Shown here piece after piece: positions 1 to 7,768 of a stretch of 64,000 nucleotides of DNA (position 1 is its first letter; every line of letters begins with the position of its first letter). The stretch covers positions 62,001 through 126,000 of the forward strand of contig NZ_RWIT01000007.1 of NCBI RefSeq assembly GCF_003944715.1, written 5' to 3'. Below the pieces are notes generated by a model, which had not been told where the DNA came from, ran no database searches, and was given only the letters and a program-made list of their open reading frames with translations. Both the position numbers and the translations under genes were made by a program. Source of the stretch: Hymenobacter rigui. Its GTDB lineage: Bacteria > Bacteroidota > Bacteroidia > Cytophagales > Hymenobacteraceae.

Positions 1-1188
1 TTCGGGCTGGACCCGCTGCGCATCGTGGAGCTGATTGCCGACGCGCCGGCCAAGATGAACGCCTTTATCAGCACGCTCTTCGAAATTGCCCGCAACTACG
101 AGATGCGCCAGGAAAACTTCTTCCTGGCCGCGCTGCGCTCCTTCCAGGAGATGCACGACAACTACTTCGAGGAGCTGGAGCAGGATGTGCGCACTTTCCT
201 GGTGGAGCACAAGCTGCAGGCCGCCGCACCCTTCGACCGCACCCAGCTGGAGCGGGTGTTGGTGCAGAAGTACGGCTACACCATCGACCGGACCGGGCTG
301 GACGAGTACGTGCACCTGGGCCGGCTGCGCTCCGTGTTTCAGCCCAAGCAGCGCCGCCTGCTGCTGCGCCAAGGCCTGAGCGGGGCCCAGGAGGGCTTCG
401 TGCTGGGCCGGGAGGTGGCCTTTAACTACGTGGGCCTGAAGGAGCGGCCCTACGTGAATGCCTCGTTTCCGGTGCGCTCCTTCGAGGAAGTGCTGAATAA
501 CTTCAAGGCCAGCTACTTTGCCGGGGCCCTGTTGATGGAAGAAGACGCGCTGGTGCGCGACATCACCCGGTTCTTCAACGCCAAGAAGTGGGAGCCAGCC
601 TTGCTGCTGGATCTGCTCACGAAGTATGCCGTGTCGCCGGAGATGTTCATGCAGCGCATCACCAACCTGCTGCCCCGGCACTTCGGCATCCAGAGCCTGT
701 TCTTCCTTCGCTTCGACCAGGCCAATTCGTCGGCGGCCTACAAGCTCACCAAGGAGTTGCATCTCTCGCGCCTGCACAACCCCCACGGCAACGAGCTGCA
801 CGAGCACTACTGCCGCCGCTGGATTTCCCTGCGCCTGATTGCCGAGCTGCGTCAGCAGCCCGCCAGCCACGCGCCCAACTACACGCTGGGTGCCCAACGC
901 TCCCTGTACCCCAACGGCGACGAGTACCTGTGCCTCACGCTGGCCCGCGCCGGCTCGGCCACCGAGCCCGCCGTGAGCGTCACCGTGGGCCTGCTCTGCG
1001 ACGACAACCTGCGCCAGAAAGTCCGCTTCCTCGACGACCCGGCCATTGTGCTGAAGGAAGTAAACGAAACCTGCGAGCGGTGCACCATCCCCAACTGCGA
1101 AGTGCGCGCCGCCGCCCCCGTGGAAGTGGAGCGCCGCCAGCGCCAGCAGGAGCTAGAAGCCGCCGTAGCCGCGCTGGTGAATCAGTAA
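1..1188 (+). CDS. XRE/ScfR-type transcriptional regulator, C-terminal part (5' end outside window)
   Basis: The reading frame is open from base 1, so this gene is cut at the left edge; a GTG at 25 is only the first start-like codon visible. About 395 residues are seen. The C-terminal half looks like the ImmA/IrrE-like plus DUF2083 region of short-chain fatty-acid or stress regulators: a helix with FAGALLMEEDALVRD corresponds to the ImmA helix that normally carries a metal site, and near the end there is a CERC-x4-C cluster typical of ScfR/RamB-type proteins. No HExxH zinc-protease motif is visible, so it probably acts as a sensor and not as a peptidase. The N-terminal helix-turn-helix is expected to the left of the window. 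The target genes cannot be told from here. A palindromic repeat separates it from mltG. Confidence 0.72.
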   Translation, partial: FGLDPLRIVELIADAPAKMNAFISTLFEIARNYEMRQENFFLAALRSFQEMHDNYFEELEQDVRTFLVEHKLQAAAPFDRTQLERVLVQKYGYTIDRTGLDEYVHLGRLRSVFQPKQRRLLLRQGLSGAQEGFVLGREVAFNYVGLKERPYVNASFPVRSFEEVLNNFKASYFAGALLMEEDALVRDITRFFNAKKWEPALLLDLLTKYAVSPEMFMQRITNLLPRHFGIQSLFFLRFDQANSSAAYKLTKELHLSRLHNPHGNELHEHYCRRWISLRLIAELRQQPASHAPNYTLGAQRSLYPNGDEYLCLTLARAGSATEPAVSVTVGLLCDDNLRQKVRFLDDPAIVLKEVNETCERCTIPNCEVRAAAPVEVERRQRQQELEAAVAALVNQ

Positions 1189-1222
1189 GGCAGAATTGGG
1201 GTTGTCCTGAAAAGTGAACAGC

Positions 1223-1310
1223 TGTCATCCTGAGCGGAGCGAAGGACCTTCTCACGTCTAAACAGATTAGTTACAACGTGGTAAGGTCCTTCGCTCCGCT
1301 CAGGATGACA
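1223..1310. repeat. Palindromic intergenic element, copy 1
   Basis: Two perfectly complementary 28-bp arms (1223-1250 and 1283-1310) surround a 32-nt loop. The outer tip reads TGTCATCCTGAGCGGAGCG. It lies between two plus-strand genes. Related tips occur at about 51.5, 53.8 and 55.4 kb, so it is one member of a dispersed REP-like family and not a gene-specific terminator, although it could also stop transcription. Confidence 0.85.
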
Positions 1311-1328
1311 GTATAATCAACTGACCAT

Positions 1329-2363
1329 TTGCGTAAATTCTGGCTGATTTTCCTGCTGACCCTGAGCGTGGCCGTGCTGGCGGGGCTGGGCGGGGCGTGG
1401 TACGTGCTCTGGAAACCCAATGTGCGGTACTCGGCGTTTGGGCCGGCGTACCTGTACATCCGCACGGGCACCGGCTACGGGGCGGTGCTGGACTCCCTGC
1501 GTAAGTACGAGCTACTGCACGATGAGGCCATGTTCGACCGGGTGGCCCGTTGGCAGGATTACCCGGCCCAGGTGCGGCCGGGGCGGTACTTGCTGCGGCC
1601 GGGAATGGGCAACCGGGCGCTGGTGGAAATGCTGCGCCGGGGCGAGCAGGATACGGTGGCCTTCACCCTCGATGCCTTCAAGTACAAGCCCCAGCTGGCC
1701 CGGCAGGTAGCCCGTCAGCTCGAAACCGACTCGGTGAGCCTGCGTCGGCTGCTGCAGAATAATGCTGATCTGCAGCGCCGCTACCAGCTCGATACCACCA
1801 CCATCCTGACTATGTTCCTGCCCGGACCTTATCACCTGCTCTGGAACACCTCGGCCCGGCAGTTTCTCGACTCCGCCGCCGCCACCCACCGCCGCTTCTG
1901 GACGGCCGAGCGTCGCCGCCGCGCCGATTCGTTGCAGCTCAGCCCCACTGAGGTGCACGTGCTGGCAAGCATTGTGCAGCGCGAAACCGCCCAGAAAACC
2001 GACAAGCCCCTCATTGCCGGAGCCTACCTCAACCGCCTGCGTCGGGGTATGCGCCTTCAGGCCGACCCCACGCTGCTCTGGGCCATTGGTAACTTTGGGG
2101 TGAAGCGCGTGCTCAACAAGGACAAGCTGGTGGACTCGCCCTACAATACATATAAGCACAAAGGCCTGCCGCCCGGTCCCATCACCTCCGCCAACCGCCA
2201 GAGCCTGGATGCGGTGCTCAAACCCGCCCGGCACGATTACGTGTTCTTCTGCGCCCGCCCCGACGGCAGCGGCTTCTCCGATTTCGCGGCCACCTACGCC
2301 GAGCACAAGCAGAACGCCCGCCGATACCAGCAACGGCTCGACAGCTTGGGCATTAAGCGGTGA
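1329..2363 (+). CDS. mltG: Endolytic murein transglycosylase MltG (YceG-like)
   Basis: Cleaves nascent peptidoglycan strands at the inner membrane and is thought to set glycan chain termination together with penicillin-binding synthases. The 344-residue protein starts with a TTG codon. Its first approximately 27 residues are a membrane anchor, followed by a LysM-like region and the YceG catalytic domain. The active-site block is visible as SIVQRETAQ with the expected catalytic Glu at about residue 219, then LQADPTLLWA and the signature NTYKHKGLPPGPITSAN. Length and order of motifs match complete MltG proteins. No ATG is available close to the anchor, which supports the TTG start. It stands alone between a palindromic repeat and the FadL-like gene. 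Confidence 0.93.
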   Translation: MRKFWLIFLLTLSVAVLAGLGGAWYVLWKPNVRYSAFGPAYLYIRTGTGYGAVLDSLRKYELLHDEAMFDRVARWQDYPAQVRPGRYLLRPGMGNRALVEMLRRGEQDTVAFTLDAFKYKPQLARQVARQLETDSVSLRRLLQNNADLQRRYQLDTTTILTMFLPGPYHLLWNTSARQFLDSAAATHRRFWTAERRRRADSLQLSPTEVHVLASIVQRETAQKTDKPLIAGAYLNRLRRGMRLQADPTLLWAIGNFGVKRVLNKDKLVDSPYNTYKHKGLPPGPITSANRQSLDAVLKPARHDYVFFCARPDGSGFSDFAATYAEHKQNARRYQQRLDSLGIKR

Positions 2364-2460
2364 GAGCGTCCGGTGCATTGCGTGTTTGGCGGAGCGTAGC
2401 AACCAGGAACAGTGCCTATAAATCGTTCTTCTTTCCCTTATCAGTCAGCTGAATTCCAGC

Positions 2461-2468
2461 TACCTTTG
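2461..2468 (+). promoter_or_regulatory. Bacteroidota -7 promoter element (TACCTTTG)
   Basis: Exact match to the TAnnTTTG consensus, 28 bp before the ATG at 2496 of the FadL-like gene. No clear TTTG -33 box is seen at the right distance. It argues for the ATG at 2496 over upstream in-frame starts. Confidence 0.55.
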
Positions 2469-2495
2469 CAGCCTATTATCCGAAAAACTGCCTGC

Positions 2496-3731
2496 ATGAC
2501 GCGACGTTTCCTCCCCGTTGGTTTTTTGTTTCTTTCCAGTGCCGCCCTGGCGGGCGGGTTCCAGAACGGCCCGCAAAGCGCCCGGCTGGTAGGCCTGGGC
2601 GGTGCCGCTACGGCTTATGCCCGCGACGCGTCGGCCATTTTTTATAATCCCGGCATTCTGGGGCATTTGGATTCGCTTACGCACCTGAGCTTCGGCGGAC
2701 TGGGTACGGCCCGCAATACCTCGTTTCTGGGGGCTGATTCGCGCCGGCAGACGGTGCAGGATTTTACCATTCAGCCCGGCGGATATTTCTACGCATCCCA
2801 TCCTGTTTCCGACCGGTTTAAGGTGGGTCTCAGTATCAATACTCCGTTTGGCTACGATACCAAGTGGCCTGGCCAGTGGGAAGGCAGCAGCATTGTGCGC
2901 TCCGCCAGCCTTAATACAGTATATGTGCAGCCCACAGCAGCATTCAAAGTCAGCGAGAACTTCAGCGTAGGAGCTGGGTTCATCTACGCGTATGGCAAGA
3001 TGAAGCGGGAGCGGGGCCTGGGCCAGTACGACGATCTGGGCGCTACGGCCCGCTACGAAGCCAGCGGCAGCGGACTGGGATACAATGTGGGTATTTACGG
3101 CCGCACCGGCGACGACCTGTCGTTTGGTATCAGCTACCGTGGGCCCGTGGCGTTGAAAATGAATAACGGCAAAGCGGAATACACCAATATTCCGGCGCTG
3201 GATGCCAGCCGCTATCCGGCCAGCTCCGGCTTCATGACCCGCCTGAAAATGCCTTCGGCACTGGCCGTAGGTCTGGCCGATCAGATGACGAAGCAGCTGC
3301 TGGTAACCTTCGACTTCGCCCTTACCGGCTGGAGCAGCAACGACTCCATCAACTTCAAAACCGACAGCGGCCCTCAGGTGCGCGTTGGTCGTCGCTACGA
3401 GGATGCGATGTCGTTCCGGGTGGGCGGCGAGTACACCGTATCGAAGGACCTGCTGCTGCGGGCCGGCGTGAGCTACGATGAAACCCCCATCCGGGACGAG
3501 TTTATCTCGCCGGAGCTGCCCGACGGTAACCGACTGGGTGGTTCCCTAGGGACCAGCCTGCGCCTGAACCGCGTGATGCTGAACCTGGGCTACGGCCTGG
3601 ATGTGACAGGTAAACGCACTGCCCGGGTAAACCGCACGCAGTACCAGGCCCCCAACATTGCGGGTACGTACCGCACCCTGGTGCACACGCTGTCGGCCGG
3701 GGTTTCCTACTCGTTTGGCTCCAAGAACTAA
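2496..3731 (+). CDS. OmpP1/FadL/TodX-family outer-membrane transport protein
   Basis: Predicted outer-membrane beta-barrel for hydrophobic substrates such as long-chain fatty acids. From the ATG at 2496 the protein has 411 residues and begins with a clear signal peptide ending near SSAALA-GG. The start of the mature protein has the FadL-like pattern of small residues and ARDASAIFYNPG (compare the family's FYNPAGL), then alternating aromatic and polar barrel strands, ending in an aromatic-containing strand VSYSFGSKN. The frame is open further upstream to 2412, but that extension would place the start before the TACCTTTG promoter element and in front of the signal peptide. The SGNH-fold lipoprotein gene follows after 18 bp, so the two are probably cotranscribed. 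The substrate is not known. Confidence 0.88.
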   Translation: MTRRFLPVGFLFLSSAALAGGFQNGPQSARLVGLGGAATAYARDASAIFYNPGILGHLDSLTHLSFGGLGTARNTSFLGADSRRQTVQDFTIQPGGYFYASHPVSDRFKVGLSINTPFGYDTKWPGQWEGSSIVRSASLNTVYVQPTAAFKVSENFSVGAGFIYAYGKMKRERGLGQYDDLGATARYEASGSGLGYNVGIYGRTGDDLSFGISYRGPVALKMNNGKAEYTNIPALDASRYPASSGFMTRLKMPSALAVGLADQMTKQLLVTFDFALTGWSSNDSINFKTDSGPQVRVGRRYEDAMSFRVGGEYTVSKDLLLRAGVSYDETPIRDEFISPELPDGNRLGGSLGTSLRLNRVMLNLGYGLDVTGKRTARVNRTQYQAPNIAGTYRTLVHTLSAGVSYSFGSKN

Positions 3732-3749
3732 TTGCTCCTGCCTTTTCTC

Positions 3750-5156
3750 ATGCAACGCTTTTCTCTTCGTTCTTCGGGCGTGATTTCCCGTCAGATACTT
3801 CGCTTTGCCACGCTACCGCTGGCGCTGGGGGCAGTGCTCACCAGCTGCACGCCGGACCAGTCGGAGCCCACTCCTAATGCCGGTACGCTGGATGTAGCCC
3901 AGTACTTGGCCGTTGGTGACGGCTACACGGCCGGTATCAGCGACGGTGGCCTGACGGCCACCAGCCAGCAGTATGCTTACCCGACCCTGATTGCTCAGCA
4001 GCTGCTGCGCATCAACCCGGAGGGCCGCTTTACGCAGGGCCTGCTGCCGGCCGGTACCGGCACCGGCTACCTCACGCTGCGCGGCATTGATGACCGGGGC
4101 CTGCCGCAAACTAGCCGCGTAACGCGTGGCCGGGCCGTGCGTGGCAGCTTCATTGCCAACCCTGCAGCCTGCGGTGGTGCCGATACGACGTTTCTGTACG
4201 CACAGGCGGCCTCGTCGCCGCTGAGCCAGAACCTGGGCGTGCCCGGTATTGGTCTTACCCAGATAGAAGTAGTGGGTCTGGGCAATACAGCTAACCAGGG
4301 CCGTTCGGGCTCTTTCAATCCGTACTTCGAGCGGCTGCTGCCCGCCAACGATAACCGCACCTACCTGCAGGCCGTGACCGATGCGTCGGCTTCGGCGACG
4401 TTCTTCACCTTCTTCATGGGCCTGGGCGATGCGCTGCCCTACGTGCTGAGTGGCGGCGAGTGCGGCACGTTTCCTAATGCAACTACGTTGAACACCAACG
4501 CCAAAAAGGTGCTCGACCGCCTCACAACCAATGGGCGCCAGGGCGTTATTGCGCTGCTGCCTACCCTTCAGAACCTGCCGGTGCTGCGTTTGGGTGGCAA
4601 GGACGGTATCCGGGGAACCCTCACGCAGGGCAACAGCCCCGACTCCATCTATGTGCGCTCTGCCCCGGCCAACGTGGTACGGGCCATTGATGCCGGCGAC
4701 TTTATCCTGCCGGCTGGTCTGGCCCGGCTGGGTGCGGCGGAGCAGGTAACGCTTCCCAACGGCACTACCGTAACGGCCCGCTACGGCCTGAGCAAGCGCA
4801 ACCCTTTGGTGCGCCGCGACGTGCTGGATTACTTTGAATTCAGCCGCGTAAACTCGCCGCTCATAGCCCTGAATACGGAGCTGGACCGCCTGGCGAAAAC
4901 CGTGTACAAGCTACCCACCGTGAACTTGGACGACGAGTTGTTCACGCAGATCAACCGCCGGATTTCGGTGAATGGGGTGGAATATTCGTCGGAGCCGGTG
5001 CGCGGTAATTTCTACTCGCTGGATCTGTATTCGCTCACGCCGCGCGGCAATGCCTTGCTGGCCAATACCTTCATCAAGGTTATCAACGCCCGGTACCAGG
5101 CAAATATTCCGTTTGTGGACCCTAACACGCTGCCAACCACGGCTCGTCCGCAGTAA
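3750..5156 (+). CDS. SGNH/GDSL-fold lipoprotein lacking the catalytic residues
   Basis: A 468-residue exported lipoprotein; the lipobox is LTSC with Cys at about residue 33. Its layout follows the Bacteroidota SGNH hydrolase lipoproteins often found beside FadL-like genes: block I at 54-62, NLGVPG of block II, block III at 224-227 and a C-terminal block V near 425. Active members read GNSLTAG, GxND and DGIHPTPRG. Here block I reads GDGYTAG, so Gly58 sits where the nucleophile Ser should be; block III reads GLGD, with Gly226 in place of Asn; block V reads DLYSLTPRG, with Ser428 in place of His. The fold seems intact but esterase activity is unlikely. It may bind lipid or partner the porin encoded 18 bp upstream. 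Family identity is quite sure; the loss of activity is an inference. Confidence 0.82.
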   Translation: MQRFSLRSSGVISRQILRFATLPLALGAVLTSCTPDQSEPTPNAGTLDVAQYLAVGDGYTAGISDGGLTATSQQYAYPTLIAQQLLRINPEGRFTQGLLPAGTGTGYLTLRGIDDRGLPQTSRVTRGRAVRGSFIANPAACGGADTTFLYAQAASSPLSQNLGVPGIGLTQIEVVGLGNTANQGRSGSFNPYFERLLPANDNRTYLQAVTDASASATFFTFFMGLGDALPYVLSGGECGTFPNATTLNTNAKKVLDRLTTNGRQGVIALLPTLQNLPVLRLGGKDGIRGTLTQGNSPDSIYVRSAPANVVRAIDAGDFILPAGLARLGAAEQVTLPNGTTVTARYGLSKRNPLVRRDVLDYFEFSRVNSPLIALNTELDRLAKTVYKLPTVNLDDELFTQINRRISVNGVEYSSEPVRGNFYSLDLYSLTPRGNALLANTFIKVINARYQANIPFVDPNTLPTTARPQ

Positions 5157-5178
5157 ACGGCGCGTGTGTATGATATAT

Positions 5179-5206
5179 AAAAAGGCCCTGCTTCGGTGGG
5201 GCCTTT
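5179..5206. terminator. Intrinsic terminator between convergent genes
   Basis: Stem AAAAGGCCC / GGGGCCTTTT around a TGCTTCGGT loop, A-tract before and T-tract after. It can serve both the SGNH-fold lipoprotein gene and the converging minus-strand gene. Confidence 0.8.
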
Positions 5207-5231
5207 TCTCGTTTTGCGCAGTCCCAGTCTA

Positions 5232-6725
5232 TTATTCCGGTATCGGCATCAACCGCAGCTGAAAGGAGTCAAGGGCGGCGGCTTGCTGGAGCTGCAGCGT
5301 TTCGGCGTAGCCCAGCCCGGTAAATTCCGAGTGCTCCAGGAAGAGCAGAGGGCAGGTCAGCATCGGCTCCGGCCAGGCCGCCACCGGTTTCTGCTGCTGA
5401 AGGTGCCGGAAATGCCGGACGTTGGCCACCCGCCAGTAGGCATCCAGCAGCACATAGCGGTAGCCTCGCAGGCTTAGCGTCGGCAGTTCCTGTTCGTCCA
5501 TCACGGCCTGTATGGAATGGGTGGGGCTCCAGAACGGCGCAAACCCCAGCCCGACGGTACTGGCAACCGGCCCCTCGCCCTGACCTTCCAGCCAGCCGAT
5601 CAGCTCCGGATACCGGGTAGGCGAATACGCATAGATTTCGCGCTGAATGCGGTGCAGATTCAGGCCAATAGCGGCCAGCAGCAGCCCGGCCAGCACCGGG
5701 GCCGGAAGCCGCCGGAGCTGCAGCAGCGCCAGCGCGTACCACAGCCCATACGCCCACAGCAGCCCACGCGGCGCTTTTACCAGCAACGACATGCCCGCCA
5801 GCAGGCACCATCCCCACGCGGCCAGATACAACTCCGGTGGCAACATCTGCCCGCGCCGCGCCCGCCGGAGCTGCCAGAGCGGCCCCAGCAGCCCCACCCA
5901 CACCAGCCCCGATTCAAAATCCCAGAGGTAGCGCAGGTAGTACAGAAAATCGGGGTGGAGGGTGGCGGCCCGCCCGGCGGCATTGGCTGCATCCGGAAAG
6001 GCAATTTTGTAGTAGATAGCCGGCCACAGATACCACGGCAGCCCGGCCGCAACGCCTACGGCTCCCATTACCACATACGGCAGCGCCAGCAAGGCCAGCA
6101 CCCGCCACCAAATACCAGCGCGCAGGAGCAGCGCGTCGGCCCGCCACCATTCCAGTACCGCCAGAATGGGCAGCGTCAGCAAAAACTTGTAGTTGAAGCA
6201 GAGCCCCAGCACCAACCAGCCGGCGGCCTGGTACACCGTACGGGGCTCGAGCTGCTGCAGGCGTCGGTAGTAGGCCTGCAGCAGTCCGGCAAAGCACAGC
6301 AGACTCCAGGAGCTCATGGTAAAATCACGCCCCGAGAAAGTCAGGAAGACACTGGTGCCCATGAGCAGCACCAGTAGCGTAGTCTGCCAGCCAGGCAGCC
6401 GGAAAATACGGGTAACAAACGCCGCCAGTATTCCCAGCGCTACCACGGCTACCAGCGCATTCAGGTGCTGGAATACCCGGTAATCAGTGGTGAGCCAGGC
6501 CACGGGGGCGTACACCAGCGCAAACGCCGGGCTGCCATGATGAAACAGGTGTTGCAGCTGCCCCTGAGCCACTTCCTGCACAATCTGCCAGTTGCGCACC
6601 GAGTCATAATCGGGCAGGGCAGCGGCAGCAAGCCCGTACAGGCGCACGGGCACCAGCAGCGCCAGGGCCGCCAGCAGCCACAGCCGCTGCGAATGAGCCG
6701 TAAGAGAGAAAGAAGGGGTGGGCAA
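5232..6725 (-). CDS. Multi-pass membrane protein, probable GT-C fold glycosyltransferase
   Basis: Roughly 497 residues with about ten hydrophobic segments. An acidic DYDS motif lies in the first periplasmic loop after the first membrane helix, as in the dolichyl-phosphate-mannose/ArnT-type GT-C enzymes that transfer sugars from polyprenyl phosphates. The C-terminal soluble tail is about 120 residues. The open frame runs far upstream over the divergent dtd gene, but hydrophobic coding sequence only begins near 6700. No ATG is available there; a TTG at 6725, or another at 6809, is the best start. The acceptor and donor are not recognisable and the assignment rests on topology and the acidic motif, so the enzymatic call is tentative while the membrane-protein call is firm. 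Confidence 0.62.
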   Translation of the reverse strand: MPTPSFSLTAHSQRLWLLAALALLVPVRLYGLAAAALPDYDSVRNWQIVQEVAQGQLQHLFHHGSPAFALVYAPVAWLTTDYRVFQHLNALVAVVALGILAAFVTRIFRLPGWQTTLLVLLMGTSVFLTFSGRDFTMSSWSLLCFAGLLQAYYRRLQQLEPRTVYQAAGWLVLGLCFNYKFLLTLPILAVLEWWRADALLLRAGIWWRVLALLALPYVVMGAVGVAAGLPWYLWPAIYYKIAFPDAANAAGRAATLHPDFLYYLRYLWDFESGLVWVGLLGPLWQLRRARRGQMLPPELYLAAWGWCLLAGMSLLVKAPRGLLWAYGLWYALALLQLRRLPAPVLAGLLLAAIGLNLHRIQREIYAYSPTRYPELIGWLEGQGEGPVASTVGLGFAPFWSPTHSIQAVMDEQELPTLSLRGYRYVLLDAYWRVANVRHFRHLQQQKPVAAWPEPMLTCPLLFLEHSEFTGLGYAETLQLQQAAALDSFQLRLMPIPE

Positions 6726-6873
6726 CGAAAGGATCGGAAAAGCGGCCGAACTCTCGTGAGAAACCGGCCGCGTCGTATTTAGCTCCCGAATATTGCCGAT
6801 TCCGGGCAATACAAGCGTACTTGCGCCTCGGTTTGTCCAACGAAGTGCTACTACTTCTGTAAGTTTTGCCTCA

Positions 6874-7329
6874 ATGCGTGTTGTAATACAGCGGGTGCGG
6901 GAAGCCCGCGTGACTGTAGAAGGCCGGGTAACCGGCCAGATTGGTGCCGGACTGCTGGTACTGGCCGGCTTCGCCCCCGATGATACCCCGGCCCGCCTCG
7001 ACTGGATGGCCCGCAAGCTGCTGCAGATGCGCATTTTCTCGGATGAGCAGGGGAAAATGAACCGCTCGGTACAGGATATTGGCGGTGAAGTGCTGGTTGT
7101 GAGCCAGTTTACGCTGTTAGCCGATGCCCGCAAAGGCAACCGGCCCAGTTACATCGGAGCCGCGCCGCCGCCCGTAGCCATTCCGCTCTATGAGCAGTTT
7201 GTGCAGCAGGTAAGCCAGTTGCTGGGGCGGCCGGTTGCCACGGGCGAGTTTGGTGCCGATATGCAGGTAGAACTCCTCAACGACGGCCCTGTTACGATTG
7301 TGCTTGACTCACCGGATAAGCAGGAATAA
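6874..7329 (+). CDS. dtd: D-aminoacyl-tRNA deacylase
   Basis: Hydrolyses D-aminoacyl-tRNA (and glycyl-tRNA-Ala) so that D-amino acids are not used in translation; cytoplasmic homodimer. The 151-residue protein has full family length. It starts MRVVIQRVREARVTV and carries the two signature blocks SQFTLLADARKGNRPS and NDGPVTIVLDS, the latter holding the cross-subunit GP motif. The ATG at 6874 fits the family's N-terminus; the frame continues upstream without a family-like extension. A MazG-like gene follows after 34 bp in the same direction, suggesting a small housekeeping unit. Confidence 0.96.
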   Translation: MRVVIQRVREARVTVEGRVTGQIGAGLLVLAGFAPDDTPARLDWMARKLLQMRIFSDEQGKMNRSVQDIGGEVLVVSQFTLLADARKGNRPSYIGAAPPPVAIPLYEQFVQQVSQLLGRPVATGEFGADMQVELLNDGPVTIVLDSPDKQE

Positions 7330-7363
7330 TTCCGGTGTACCATATCCATTCAACTTTGTCACC

Positions 7364-7690
7364 ATGACCATCGAAGAAGCCCAGCAAACCGTCGACCACT
7401 GGATTCAGACCACTGGCGTGCGGTATTTCAACGAGCTGACCAACATGGCCATGCTCACGGAGGAAGTAGGCGAAGTGGCCCGCATCATTGCGCGGCAATA
7501 CGGGGAGCAATCCTTCAAGGAATCCGACAAGGACAAAATCCTGGCCGATGAGCTGGCGGATGTCCTGTTTGTGGTGATTTGCCTGGCCAACCAGACCGGC
7601 GTGAACCTCACGGAGGCCCTGCAGCGCAACCTAGCCAAGAAAACGCAGCGCGACGCCACCCGGCACCAGCAAAACGAGAAGCTCCGTTAA
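7364..7690 (+). CDS. MazG-like nucleotide pyrophosphohydrolase
   Basis: A small all-alpha NTP pyrophosphohydrolase of 108 residues. The metal-binding pattern is visible as TEEVGEVARII (ExxE) followed by ADELADVLFVVICLAN (ExxD), the usual MazG arrangement. Such enzymes degrade abnormal or excess nucleoside triphosphates, but the preferred substrate of this one is unknown. The ATG at 7364 is preceded by CAACTTTG at 7351-7358, a near match to the Bacteroidota -7 element, so it may have its own promoter behind dtd. The C-terminus KKTQRDATRHQQ is basic, as in dCTPase-like relatives. Confidence 0.88.
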   Translation: MTIEEAQQTVDHWIQTTGVRYFNELTNMAMLTEEVGEVARIIARQYGEQSFKESDKDKILADELADVLFVVICLANQTGVNLTEALQRNLAKKTQRDATRHQQNEKLR

Positions 7691-7694
7691 GCGC

Positions 7695-7750
7695 CAACAA
7701 CCGCCCAACGGCTCCTGCTTGTAGCATTGGAGGCCGCCGGGCGGTTGTTG
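7695..7750. terminator. Stem-loop between convergent genes
   Basis: 12-bp complementary arms CAACAACCGCCC (7695-7706) and GGGCGGTTGTTG (7739-7750) with a 32-nt loop. It sits between the MazG-like gene and the end of the ribonuclease D gene. There is no strong T-tract, so a terminator role is likely but not certain. Confidence 0.55.
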
Positions 7751-7768
7751 AAATACTTTCCGGGAAGC

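Noticed and set aside
1223..1310. Insertion-sequence ends or MITE with target duplication
   Set aside because: No flanking direct repeat or transposase is visible; the shared tips across copies fit a REP-like palindrome better.
6726..7139. N-terminal extension of the membrane glycosyltransferase-like gene across dtd
   Set aside because: The extra residues are antisense to dtd and not hydrophobic; the true start is near 6725.
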